A DNA stretch of 64,000 bases from Chitinophagales bacterium (lineage in GTDB: Bacteria > Bacteroidota > Bacteroidia > Chitinophagales > Saprospiraceae), in the NCBI GenBank assembly GCA_013298845.1, contig JAAFJN010000001.1:310001-374000 (forward strand). The letters run 5' to 3'. Shown here one piece after another: positions 1 through 9,686 of this stretch (the stretch's first letter is position 1; each line of letters begins with the position of its first letter). The position numbers and the translations under genes were made by a program. The notes below the pieces were generated by a model. That model was not told where the DNA came from. It ran no database searches and saw only the letters and a list, made by a program, of their open reading frames with translations.

Positions 1-255
1 GGCATTGCCGTACCGGCTTTGCAAAGTATAATTTCGACGCAGGTACCGGGCAATGAGCAGGGTGAGTTACAAGGTGGCCTGACGAGTTTGGCCAGCCTCA
101 CGTCCATTATCGGGCCGATTGTAATGACCAATTTATTTTCGTTTTTTACCAGTGTTCAATCGCCCGTGCATTTTGCCGGAGCACCTTTTATATTGGGTGC
201 CGTCTTGTGTTTTTTGGGGTTAATTTGGACCAAAAGTGTGTTTAAACGCCTTTAG
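1..255 (+). CDS. MFS transporter, C-terminal fragment (TetA-like)
   Basis: The reading frame is open from the first base and ends at TAG 253-255, so only the last 84 residues are in the window. The visible part carries the [10 protein letters not shown] loop and two hydrophobic segments, as in the C-terminal half of 12-helix drug/H+ antiporters of the Tet(A)/Bcr type. These proteins export small hydrophobic compounds across the inner membrane. The substrate cannot be told from this fragment. The gene ends 25 bases before the stop of the convergent T9SS cargo gene. Confidence 0.75.
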   Translation, partial: GIAVPALQSIISTQVPGNEQGELQGGLTSLASLTSIIGPIVMTNLFSFFTSVQSPVHFAGAPFILGAVLCFLGLIWTKSVFKRL

Positions 256-280
256 CAACTGTTTTTAAACCCTTCACCCT

Positions 281-2038
281 TCATATCTTCACCAACTTCA
301 CCGTTCCCACGCCTCCTCCCTCCACGGTGACGCGAGCAAAATACACCCCTCCGGCCAGTTCGCGCCCGCCGATGTTGCCCACCAACCCGCGCCAGGCCGT
401 GCGCAGCACCGCCCGCCCGTGAAGGTCGGAAAGTTCCACGTCCACGCGTTGCCATTCGGCGGTACCGGGGACGTGTACCGTAAAGTCCTGGGGCGAAGGA
501 TTGGGATAGGCCGCAATAACCACCCGTTGTGTTGCCAATTCCGGTGCCGAAACCGTACCAATCTGGAGGGTATGGCACACGGTATCGCTGCTGTACCCGT
601 TGGCTGCCACGAGGCAAACGATATAGGTGCCGGGCGAAGGAAAACTATGCACCACTTCGCCCGAGGCCGTGGTATCCAGCACCGTTCCGTCGCCGAAATA
701 CCAGGTCCACTGGTCGGGTTCGTACGCCGACAGGTCGCTAAACGTGACCCGCAGGGGCGATATCGTATCTTCAAAATCCCAGCGAAAACGCGCCAGCGGG
801 TGGTTATCCAAACCCAGTGTATCGCAGGCGGAGCCGTCAATGGGGCCGAGGCGGTAGTTGGGGTGGTTGGGCATATCTGCTGAATTGATATTGGGCGTTG
901 CAATGTCGTTCTGCACAAACGCACAGTCTAATCCTTTGCGGTTGGGGTAACGAATTCGGTGCCAGGTAACGCTTGAATTGGAGTTATTAACGTAGATACG
1001 ACCATCGGGAGCGAGTTGTCCATACATAAAATTAGTAGGCCATATATTGTAATATCGGGTACCATCCCACTCTGCCACTAGCGTTTCAGAAGCAAAAATA
1101 TCGGGTGCGTTCAGGTCATATTGGTAAGCATCACGGTCATCAAGGGCATATAAAAAACGGGAGTTGGGCGAAAAATTTATTCCTGGAATAAAGTGTAGTG
1201 GATCATAGAGGTGGTGGTCTTTTTGATTGGTCAATACGCCAGAACACCGGTCAAAATTAAACAGGGTAATGAAAGCCGGGGCCGCTGATGATTCGCTTAC
1301 TATATGAGCATAATATTGCCCATTTGGAGAGAAAATTGTCGCCCCGGCACTTCTAATAAAAGGAGTATCGTAAAAATGCTTATTAACAAGTATAGTATCA
1401 GACTGAACTAATATTGAAAAATACTTGTCGTTGTTATGATGCGGTACAATAACCCACCAATCTCGGCCATTGGCATGTTTAGTGGCTGTAATCAACCCCC
1501 AAGCCAACGAATCCACGATAACAGGTTTTCGCTTGACCGCTACTTTACCAACCCCATTATTAGCATTCATGTCAATAGTATTACAATAAAATCCCGAACC
1601 TAAACCAAACCCTGGGCCATCCTCAACCGAAAATAAATAATATTGCTTTGTTTTACTGGGAGTTTGTAGTGCCAGTACTGATTGAGGAATCGGTGCTCCA
1701 TACATTACATCACCCGGGTTAATGCTACTTCCATTTTGCATGATCTGGTAATTTTTATTGTAAATATGAATGCCGTTGGTATAAAACAAAAGGTTACCCG
1801 CCGAATCACACATACTGGTATTGGCTCCAACGACATCTAACGTGATTGACTGGCTACCAATAATTTGTGGTTCATTCGTTTCTTCATTGTTGAAATTGAT
1901 CAACGTAACACCAAAGGAATCATTCGGGGGCGATAATGTGCCTCCTTCATAACCCGTGATCCACCAATAATCGTGTTTTTGGGCAAACAGGTAATGTTGT
2001 TGGTTAAACAAAAAAATAATCAAAAGGAACTTTTTCAT
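281..2038 (-). CDS. Secreted PKD-domain protein with T9SS sorting domain
   Basis: A 585-residue protein. It starts with a signal peptide (MKKFLLIIFLFNQQHYLFAQ), followed by about 380 residues resembling a beta-propeller with repeated SPNSRFLYA/APDGRIYV strands. A PKD domain follows at about 410-495 (WTWYFGDGT, then a VVHSFPSPGTYIVCL strand), and the end is a T9SS type A C-terminal domain (YPNPSPQDF ... GGVYFARVTVEG ... VKLVKI). By family knowledge such proteins cross the outer membrane through the type IX system and are anchored or released. No catalytic residues were recognised. It is a tandem paralogue of the next gene; the last 590 bp or so are almost identical in both, while the 5' part is more AT-rich and diverged. 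Ligand or function is unknown. Confidence 0.85.
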   Translation of the reverse strand: MKKFLLIIFLFNQQHYLFAQKHDYWWITGYEGGTLSPPNDSFGVTLINFNNEETNEPQIIGSQSITLDVVGANTSMCDSAGNLLFYTNGIHIYNKNYQIMQNGSSINPGDVMYGAPIPQSVLALQTPSKTKQYYLFSVEDGPGFGLGSGFYCNTIDMNANNGVGKVAVKRKPVIVDSLAWGLITATKHANGRDWWVIVPHHNNDKYFSILVQSDTILVNKHFYDTPFIRSAGATIFSPNGQYYAHIVSESSAAPAFITLFNFDRCSGVLTNQKDHHLYDPLHFIPGINFSPNSRFLYALDDRDAYQYDLNAPDIFASETLVAEWDGTRYYNIWPTNFMYGQLAPDGRIYVNNSNSSVTWHRIRYPNRKGLDCAFVQNDIATPNINSADMPNHPNYRLGPIDGSACDTLGLDNHPLARFRWDFEDTISPLRVTFSDLSAYEPDQWTWYFGDGTVLDTTASGEVVHSFPSPGTYIVCLVAANGYSSDTVCHTLQIGTVSAPELATQRVVIAAYPNPSPQDFTVHVPGTAEWQRVDVELSDLHGRAVLRTAWRGLVGNIGGRELAGGVYFARVTVEGGGVGTVKLVKI

Positions 2039-2125
2039 AAAAAGAAAAGTGGTCGGCTTGTAAATAAGATAATCATGTTGGGTATCGATATTTTTTAATG
2101 TCGAATATTGAACGCCGAATGCCCT

Positions 2126-3874
2126 TTATATCTTCACCAACTTCACCGTTCCCACGTCCATGCCTTCCACGGTGACGCGAGCAAAATACACCCCTCCGGC
2201 CAGTTCGCGCCCGCCGATGTTGCCCACCGACCCGCGCCAGGCCGTGCGCAGCACCGCCCGCCCGTGAAGGTCGGAGAGTTCCACGTCCACGCGTTGCCAT
2301 TCGGCGGTACTGGGGACGTGCAGCGTAAAGTCCTGGGGCGAAGGATTGGGATAGGCCGCAATGGCCACCCGTTGTGTTGCCAATTCCGGTGCCGAAACCG
2401 TACCAATCTGGATCGTATGGCACACGGTATCGCTGCTGTACCCGTTGGCTGCCACGAGGCAAACAGTATAGGTGCCGGGCGAAGGAAAAGTATGCACCAC
2501 TTCACCCGATGCGGTGGTATCCAGCACCGTTCCGTCGCCGAAATACCAGGTCCACTGGTCGGGTTCGTACGCCGACAGGTCGCTAAACGTCACCCGCAGG
2601 GGCGAAATCGTATCTTCAAAATCCCAGCGAAAACGCGCCAGCGGGTGGTTATCCAACCCCAGGGTATCGCAGGCCGAGCCGTCTATCGGGCCGAGGCGGT
2701 AGTTGGGGTGGTTGGGCAGGTCGGAATAACGACCAGTAGGGGTATGAATATCCCACTGCCTAAATTGGCAGTCCATTCCTTTTCGATTAGGGTAGCGTAT
2801 GCGGTGTAAGCAGAAGCCCCCGCTTGAGGTGGTAGCGTATATCCTTCCATCGGGTGCGAGTTGAGCCAGATAAAAATCTAATGGCCAAATATAGTAATAA
2901 TTATTAGTGTCAAATTCGGCTACTACCTCCTCCGATGCGAAAATATCGGTCGCCCAAAGGTCGTATTGATAAACGATCCGGTCAAAGGTGATATACAGGA
3001 ATCTTGAGTCGGGAGAAACGGATGCCCCCGGCAGGAAATAATTGGGGTGGTTGAGGGTGTGTCTTTTTCGATTGGAGAGTTCGCCAGAGCAACGATCAAA
3101 ATCAAAAATATCAATGTAGGCAGGTGCGCCCAATAGTGGGTGTGTGACATGGATATATCTACGCCCATCTGGGCTAAAAACGGCCTGCCCTCCTGATTGA
3201 ATTACATCACCACTTATTTGTTGTTCTACCTTTGTGATGCCGCTTTCAGAGAATAACACTTTGTAAAATTTATTATTGTTGAATTGTTGAATTACAATCC
3301 ACCAATCTTGCCCATTTGCATGTTTGGTGGCCACTATCTGTCCCCAATTTATTGAGTCCTGAATAACAAGTTTTTTTTTCTCAACTACTCTGCCTAAGCC
3401 ATTGTTGAGGTTCATATCAATACGATTATAGTACAACTTTTCTCCCACCGGATAATCTGGTTTACGTTGGACGTTAAACAGGAAATACTGCTTCGGATGG
3501 GTGAGGGATGCTAATGACAAGGTGGCTAATGGCGAACGATAACCTAAAGGATAACTGCCTGTTACGATCGCCTGCCCGTTGTCCATGATTTGATGGCTGC
3601 TGTCATAAATATTTACGCCATTGGTGTAAAACAAGAGATTTCCCGCAGAATCGCACATGGTACTGTTGGTGGTATGGAAATTATTGGAAATGGCTTGATC
3701 CCCAATGATGAATGGCTCTGTCAAAGGATTGAAATCTAATATAGTGATCCCAAATGAATCCGTTGGCGTGGATTGATTCCCGCCACCACTGCCAGTAATC
3801 CAATAATAATCGTGTTTCTGGGCATTGATTGTCCAGTATAAAGGTAGCATTAATATGAGTAACAGTAGTCGCAT
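2126..3874 (-). CDS. Secreted PKD-domain protein with T9SS sorting domain (paralogue)
   Basis: I chose ATG 3874 rather than 3895, because it gives a clean signal peptide (MRLLLLILMLPLYWTINAQ). This leaves 582 residues. The domain order matches the preceding paralogue: signal peptide, propeller-like region beginning KHDYYWITG, PKD domain with WTWYFGDGT, and T9SS C-terminal domain ending in VKLVKI. Shared landmarks along the propeller are SAGNLLFYTNG and ATKHANG. The two genes lie head to tail, 87 bp apart, so they may be co-transcribed or be a recent tandem duplication. The 3' third has been homogenised relative to the 5' part. The substrate is not recognisable. Confidence 0.85.
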   Translation of the reverse strand: MRLLLLILMLPLYWTINAQKHDYYWITGSGGGNQSTPTDSFGITILDFNPLTEPFIIGDQAISNNFHTTNSTMCDSAGNLLFYTNGVNIYDSSHQIMDNGQAIVTGSYPLGYRSPLATLSLASLTHPKQYFLFNVQRKPDYPVGEKLYYNRIDMNLNNGLGRVVEKKKLVIQDSINWGQIVATKHANGQDWWIVIQQFNNNKFYKVLFSESGITKVEQQISGDVIQSGGQAVFSPDGRRYIHVTHPLLGAPAYIDIFDFDRCSGELSNRKRHTLNHPNYFLPGASVSPDSRFLYITFDRIVYQYDLWATDIFASEEVVAEFDTNNYYYIWPLDFYLAQLAPDGRIYATTSSGGFCLHRIRYPNRKGMDCQFRQWDIHTPTGRYSDLPNHPNYRLGPIDGSACDTLGLDNHPLARFRWDFEDTISPLRVTFSDLSAYEPDQWTWYFGDGTVLDTTASGEVVHTFPSPGTYTVCLVAANGYSSDTVCHTIQIGTVSAPELATQRVAIAAYPNPSPQDFTLHVPSTAEWQRVDVELSDLHGRAVLRTAWRGSVGNIGGRELAGGVYFARVTVEGMDVGTVKLVKI

Positions 3875-3930
3875 AAGATGAATACACCCTCCCAAGTAAC
3901 ATACTCGGGAGGGCAGGTTTTGTTAATAAT

Positions 3931-6900
3931 TTAGTGTTGAATAATGAGTTTACCGCTTTGTACCCTTCCTTTTTCGGTCGAAATAGAATAGGAATAAATC
4001 CCATTGGGTAAATGCTCCAGATTCATATTAGCGCTATCATTCAGATTGATCTGTTGCATCAACTGACCATCGAAACGGAATAAACTAAACTTTGCCTGTA
4101 GAGGCGTTGAAAACGCAGGTAAAATCTGGATTTGATCATTAGCGGGGTTGGGCAATACCCAATACGACAATAATTGATCTACCCCTGCGCTGTTACGTTG
4201 CTCGATTCCTCTGTTAGCCCCACAAATGCCTGTATCATCCCAGGTTACCAATGGATCAAAACGGTGGTACCAACTGCGGGCCTCATACACGCTGCGCCCT
4301 CCTTCGATGGGGCACTGATCGGCGATGGCCTTTATTTGGTACACCCATTCTTCATTGGCCACGGCCGTTGTATTTGTCCCGGTTGTATTCGTGGTTACGA
4401 AATGGAAGTAATCGGTTTGTAATAAGATTCGGTTGAGTTGAATCTCATTGTCTGCCAAAATATTAGTGGGTGCAATTGCAGCATTGGATGCCAACAGCGC
4501 AGGACCAGCGTCATTCCTTTGAAGGTCGAAATCTCCCCATGCGGTCGCCAAAGCCTCGCTACTAGTGGCTAATTCGGACATCCGCTCTTTTATTTGTGGT
4601 TGCCAGATGGCCAATTGGCCCGTTTGCTCCAACTGGTCGCGTAATGCTTCGATATTATCCAAAACAGTACTAATATTTTCCGTGTTTGACTGAAAAGTTG
4701 TCAACAATGCAGCGACGGGCGTAGCGGCGGTATTCATGGCAAGGCGCTGCTGATACAATTGGCCGATTGTCCCTTGCAATTCACTGGCGTAAAATCCCTG
4801 GATATTAGCATCACCCGAACTCAACAGCGTAGGGGAACCAGCAAGGCGTTCGTATAAATGTTGCTGCGCCACCCAGCCTAAACCTTCATGGTTTACCTGC
4901 CCACGTGCAATACGGATATCCAAATCGTCTAAAACAGCATCGTTACCTGGTTCTCCTTGTGCTCCTACGGGTAAAGGGTCATTGTCAATGTAGAGAGGGC
5001 AGGTTGTAGCATCACAAACAAATGGTGTACCAAGGAGCGGAGTGAACCACAAGTTTGAGTTGCCGCTTCCCGTTGACCAAGTTGGTATTTGGCTTGAATG
5101 TATGGTAAAACGGGAATCATTAATAGGTTCTGGTAGTCCCCCACCATAAGCGTTAAAGGCGCCCCAAGCCCCATATTGGCCAGGGTTCCATTTATTACCG
5201 GTATTATTTTGTTCGCCGAGTATAGTGTAGTCAATACCATTGCCCCAGAGATAGAGGCCGATATTGGAACTGCCGATATTATTACATTTAAAATTATTGG
5301 AGTTTTTACAATACCCCATGAAGTGCCAGCCATCTTGTGTTTGATCTTGAGAGTAATTTTGGCAATAATCGTTAGCCGAATCACCATTGATTTCAAACCC
5401 GGTTTGGCTTTTAATCACTTGGTTATTCCTAAAGTTGTTGCTATAGCCCCCAGAGGCGGAGTAACCTTTACCAAAATTACGCACAATGTTGCTTTGAAAA
5501 ATAGCCCGAACCAAATTGTTTCCTTCAATACCAATACCAATGGGCGTACCATTTGGTTTGATTACAGTATTATCAAAAACATACGCTTGATTAACCTGTT
5601 CTATCCGAATCCCCCTTACACTTCCAATGGTGGGAACAGGTGCCTGAATAGAACTAACGATTGAAACATTATTGTTTTTAATTCGCAAACCACCACTTTT
5701 TCCACCATTTTCAGCAACGATACCTTCTCCCCGAAGTTTAACTATGTTGTTGCGAATTCTAATTTGACGACCAGCGTAGTCTCGTGCCCAAATACCAATA
5801 TCATATACATCATTGTTGTCCGGCAGATTTGTAATAATATTTAAGTCTGCCTGTAAATTGCTTTTTTCAGCGAATATAGCACATTGGTTATCTTCAAATA
5901 CTGATTGTATAACTTTGGCATAAGTACACGAAAGTGCATGAACTCCCCGGCGTTGAATGGCTTGCATTGCTGTACCATTACGCAGGTTTTTGATGGTGCA
6001 TCGTGCCATATTGAAAGTACTATTATAAGCCAATAATCCATTGACCAAGCCTTCCGCTATATTGTTTTTACCAAAATCAACGCCTACGGTTTTGTTGATT
6101 TCGGCCATGGCATAACTGTACTCTCCCGGAGTACTGCCCTGACCGGAATAGTTCGGTTTCAACATCCCCGTGCAGGTAAAGATATTGGTCTTTAGTGCAA
6201 GAGTAGTTACATTTTGCGTACTGGTATTAGGTGCTGTGTAAATAGCAATATGGTTTTTATCAAAAGTGGAACCAATCACGTAAATCGTGGCTCCATGTTT
6301 AGGCTGAATAGCATATTCTGCATCCCGAATTGTGCTCACTTCAAAAAACAACTGTCCGGATGCTTCTACGGTGATACCTCGCCAAAGTACATCACACCCT
6401 TCCAGCAGGTTACCTTCGGCAATGGACAGTTTGGCGTTGGCTTTTACAACAATTTGGGCACCATCACCGAATATGAGGTGGCAGTTGGTCAATGTCCAGT
6501 CTTGGTCAATATTGAGAGTGCCGGATATTTTTATACAGGCATTATCAATAATTTGGGGTATATTAAGCAATGAAATACTTTCATCCGACTGAATACTTTC
6601 ACCAATGGTAAAGTTTGTAGTTTGGTTACCTGGACATGGGCAGGCAATTGGAAGACAATCTACTATTACAGTCTGAGTGGCGGTATGCGTACCACAAGGG
6701 GTTGTTACTGTGTGTGTTATCGTAAACATACCAGTGACACTAAACATATGAACCGGATCGGCCTCGTTACTCGTTGAGCCATCGCCAAAACTCCATAGAT
6801 GGACAGCCTGATTAAACGTTCCAGTCGTAAACTTGAACTTTGAACAACCGTCTTTTTCTGCGCTAAAATTAGCGTTAGGCGCGACGTCAAGTTCTATGTT

Positions 6901-9435
6901 AACTACAGGGTCCACATCTTCTGATCCAAAACACCCATAGGATGCATTGTAATGTAAGGGTATCTTGATAACTTGGCCAGGTAAGAAGTTTCCAGCAATA
7001 TCCAGCACAAGGTCAAAATAGGGAGAAGTAGGGTCGGGGCAATTACTCGAAGGTTGGATCGTTGTGGTAACCGTGCCATTCGTAAAATCACCGGTTGTGT
7101 TATTGAAACTCACTCCTAAAATATTGGGCAAGTCGGCGGTAATGGTAAGCGAAATCGGCTGATTAGCGGGGTGTTGCACACATGGTCGAATCCGTATTCT
7201 GGCCTCTCCATCAATGCAGGCAGCGATGACTTCTTCCTGTACGGTTACCGTTGGCGTACAAGTGGAGGTTACTACGAGGTTGTCGATCATCAAAAGCCTC
7301 TGAGCCTCATTTCCCACAATGACCAAAGCGATATATTTAAATTCAACACCAGTATTATTCTCCCAGTCAAACTCAATATGCTCCCAATTGGGTTCATTTG
7401 GCGATGAATGTACAAGGCCATAGTCAATATTGTATGGGTAATTTGGCTCCCCAAAAAAAGTTTGATTAAATAGCAGGTTAGGGGAAGGGGGCAGGAGTGT
7501 TATTCCGTTATTGAGGGCCTCTTCCCGAATAAAAAATTTTGTGAAATTGGAGCATAGTGGGTCCTCATAAACTAAGAGATTATTCGCATCAAACATGGTT
7601 GTATTGCATGGCGGGATATTGTAACCAAAAATCCTTAATGATGAATTTGGTATTCTTTTACTTGCGTCAAGTTCAATATGTGCAGTACATCCACTTGGAA
7701 TGGGAGTATGCAACGGCAAGTGTAGAGTTTCATTATAACCAAAAAATCCCAAAATGCCATTAGGCGTTATTGCGTTATCAACTGTTTCTGACACATTTGC
7801 TGAAAGGAGTATAAATTGCTCATTTGGCTCATTTCCAGCCTGTATGTGAAACTTGGCCTCAAGGGGCTTGTACACTTCAAAGTCGCCATTGCAAATTAAG
7901 TTCTCACAAGATGAACAACCTTGCCCATAAGTATTTGATATCAAAGCATTATTAGTAAGTTCAACAGTTGCCCTTTTGCAAAGCCTACCATCACAGGCTT
8001 CAGATTGGTAACAAATACTAGCTGCTACAGGGATTTGATTTGAATACATATTTGTTCTAAAATAACCTGTATTAGAATCGTAACTTATTGGAGCAATTCC
8101 ATCATCAACCCTACACTCCGCAGGAAAAGTCACGGAGTTTGGTGTTAAGTTGATACCAAAATCATTACTGAATAAATTGATAGGGGTAAATAACTGAGTA
8201 GGTGAACTATTCGTGGGCGTACCTATATCAAATGGCCCATCATCCCCTAAAATCAATATACACCCCGGATCGCAGGCAGCTGTATTATATCCTATTTTAC
8301 ACAGTATTTGGACTTCTGCCGAACTGATGGTACGTCTAATGCTATTTGGCCCGGCTTCCGTTTCATGATGCATTACAAACTGTTGCCCACTTGCACAATC
8401 TTCATTCAAGTGGCTAAGAATATTCATCACTTTGCCATCATCTAAGGGTAACGGGTAGGCACCATTAATGGAAGTCGAAGTCCCCCCATCAAAAAAAACT
8501 TCACCACAGTTGATGATTCCGATGGGTAGATTCGCAACTGGTGCTACTTGCTCATTAAACGAATAAATAGCACAACAATCGGCGGTGCCAGGGCCTTTCT
8601 TAATCAATGGTTTACCCGTTTCATCTTCCAGTAAAAGATCCCATGTAGAGTAAAACCCTTCAAAAGGGCTGCCATTAGCCGAAATACGCGAGCCAAATCC
8701 CAATACATGAAGCATTTCGTGTAAACAAATGGAATACAGGTCGTATTGATTGCTACCAATGGCTGGGTTTAGGTCAACTTCTGTGTAAAAATTTAGAAAT
8801 GGGTTGATTTGCACCTTTCCATGAACTATTCCGGCGTAGCCTGCACCCGAACCTGCGTTAAAATGGGCTTTTGCAACATTTTCTGACATAGTACATTGTG
8901 GGTCAAAATACGCTACCCCTACACCAGCAAAATCATCATCGTTGAGGGCTGGATTAAAACTAAATTCAATCGTAGGTTTGGCTCCACCAGCGGGTCTTTC
9001 TAATAGATCAGCCAATTGTTGCAACACTCCACATATAACCTCCTGCTCGGCAATTGTTGGCCGTGTGATACCATTCTGATCTATATACGGTAAAACTATA
9101 ACGTCAAAATCAGGGTTGCTGCTCAGGTTACACGTCATACTTATGCCACTTTCGGGAATAGAAAGGTCAGATTTACTGTAACTATTCCCAAAGTTGTCAT
9201 AAAAGATTTTTTCACTGGAGTTTTTACTGGCAGTATGCGTTTTATGTAAATGCCCGCATTGGATTTTACCATTTCCTCCCTGCCCCCTAACCCCATCACC
9301 AAACCCCGAAAAAATCAGGAGTACCAGCAAAATGCTTAATGAACGAAAAACAGTTGAAGGAAATTTTTTGCCAAAATCGGCAAGTTGCAGCGATATCGGT
9401 CTGCGCTGCGCATAACAATAAACTAAATTGTGCAT
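3931..9435 (-). CDS. Giant secreted metalloprotease-like / beta-helix protein with T9SS sorting domain
   Basis: ATG 9435 gives 1834 residues and a hydrophobic export segment (FRSLSILLVLLIFSGF). An upstream in-frame start at 9603 would add an implausible leader. In order: a protease-like domain with HEMLHVLGFG (HExxH zinc motif, about residue 239); a long beta-sandwich region; a PKD domain (HLWSFGDGS); a right-handed parallel beta-helix region rich in IRNN/IKNNN turns; a helical stretch with ALRDQLEQTG; and a T9SS C-terminal domain (LPNPANDQIQILPAF ... GIYSYSISTEKGRVQSGKLIIQH). By family knowledge it would be a surface or secreted protein. The zinc site lacks the third His usual in metzincins (GFGSR follows the HExxH), so activity is inferred only. 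Confidence 0.8.
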   Translation of the reverse strand: MHNLVYCYAQRRPISLQLADFGKKFPSTVFRSLSILLVLLIFSGFGDGVRGQGGNGKIQCGHLHKTHTASKNSSEKIFYDNFGNSYSKSDLSIPESGISMTCNLSSNPDFDVIVLPYIDQNGITRPTIAEQEVICGVLQQLADLLERPAGGAKPTIEFSFNPALNDDDFAGVGVAYFDPQCTMSENVAKAHFNAGSGAGYAGIVHGKVQINPFLNFYTEVDLNPAIGSNQYDLYSICLHEMLHVLGFGSRISANGSPFEGFYSTWDLLLEDETGKPLIKKGPGTADCCAIYSFNEQVAPVANLPIGIINCGEVFFDGGTSTSINGAYPLPLDDGKVMNILSHLNEDCASGQQFVMHHETEAGPNSIRRTISSAEVQILCKIGYNTAACDPGCILILGDDGPFDIGTPTNSSPTQLFTPINLFSNDFGINLTPNSVTFPAECRVDDGIAPISYDSNTGYFRTNMYSNQIPVAASICYQSEACDGRLCKRATVELTNNALISNTYGQGCSSCENLICNGDFEVYKPLEAKFHIQAGNEPNEQFILLSANVSETVDNAITPNGILGFFGYNETLHLPLHTPIPSGCTAHIELDASKRIPNSSLRIFGYNIPPCNTTMFDANNLLVYEDPLCSNFTKFFIREEALNNGITLLPPSPNLLFNQTFFGEPNYPYNIDYGLVHSSPNEPNWEHIEFDWENNTGVEFKYIALVIVGNEAQRLLMIDNLVVTSTCTPTVTVQEEVIAACIDGEARIRIRPCVQHPANQPISLTITADLPNILGVSFNNTTGDFTNGTVTTTIQPSSNCPDPTSPYFDLVLDIAGNFLPGQVIKIPLHYNASYGCFGSEDVDPVVNIELDVAPNANFSAEKDGCSKFKFTTGTFNQAVHLWSFGDGSTSNEADPVHMFSVTGMFTITHTVTTPCGTHTATQTVIVDCLPIACPCPGNQTTNFTIGESIQSDESISLLNIPQIIDNACIKISGTLNIDQDWTLTNCHLIFGDGAQIVVKANAKLSIAEGNLLEGCDVLWRGITVEASGQLFFEVSTIRDAEYAIQPKHGATIYVIGSTFDKNHIAIYTAPNTSTQNVTTLALKTNIFTCTGMLKPNYSGQGSTPGEYSYAMAEINKTVGVDFGKNNIAEGLVNGLLAYNSTFNMARCTIKNLRNGTAMQAIQRRGVHALSCTYAKVIQSVFEDNQCAIFAEKSNLQADLNIITNLPDNNDVYDIGIWARDYAGRQIRIRNNIVKLRGEGIVAENGGKSGGLRIKNNNVSIVSSIQAPVPTIGSVRGIRIEQVNQAYVFDNTVIKPNGTPIGIGIEGNNLVRAIFQSNIVRNFGKGYSASGGYSNNFRNNQVIKSQTGFEINGDSANDYCQNYSQDQTQDGWHFMGYCKNSNNFKCNNIGSSNIGLYLWGNGIDYTILGEQNNTGNKWNPGQYGAWGAFNAYGGGLPEPINDSRFTIHSSQIPTWSTGSGNSNLWFTPLLGTPFVCDATTCPLYIDNDPLPVGAQGEPGNDAVLDDLDIRIARGQVNHEGLGWVAQQHLYERLAGSPTLLSSGDANIQGFYASELQGTIGQLYQQRLAMNTAATPVAALLTTFQSNTENISTVLDNIEALRDQLEQTGQLAIWQPQIKERMSELATSSEALATAWGDFDLQRNDAGPALLASNAAIAPTNILADNEIQLNRILLQTDYFHFVTTNTTGTNTTAVANEEWVYQIKAIADQCPIEGGRSVYEARSWYHRFDPLVTWDDTGICGANRGIEQRNSAGVDQLLSYWVLPNPANDQIQILPAFSTPLQAKFSLFRFDGQLMQQINLNDSANMNLEHLPNGIYSYSISTEKGRVQSGKLIIQH

Positions 9436-9672
9436 AAATGAAAAAATAAAGTGTGATTGAATTGTTTTCCGCTCGTACTTCGTGTAGTCCGGTCGGCTTG
9501 GTGAATACGTCAGCAAAAGGAGAACACAGGAATTGTTATCCGAGATTGCTGTATTAGATAAAAAAAAAGATTGCGCCCTCAAAAATACAAACAAACACTT
9601 CAATTCACCAAATAAATCAAAAAAAATTATCCGTTCCTCCGTTTTTTTTCACCACGATCGCCCAATCCACTG

Positions 9673-9680
9673 CATATTTG
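9673..9680 (+). promoter_or_regulatory. Possible -7 box of the sensor kinase gene
   Basis: CATATTTG differs in one base from the Bacteroidota -7 consensus TAnnTTTG and ends 6 bases before ATG 9687. If used, the transcript would start close to the start codon. No clear -33 element was seen. Confidence 0.3.
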
Positions 9681-9686
9681 CACGCT

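Noticed and set aside
9436-9603. 56-residue extension of the giant T9SS protein
   Set aside because: It has no signal peptide and runs through AT-rich sequence; ATG 9435 gives a better export signal.
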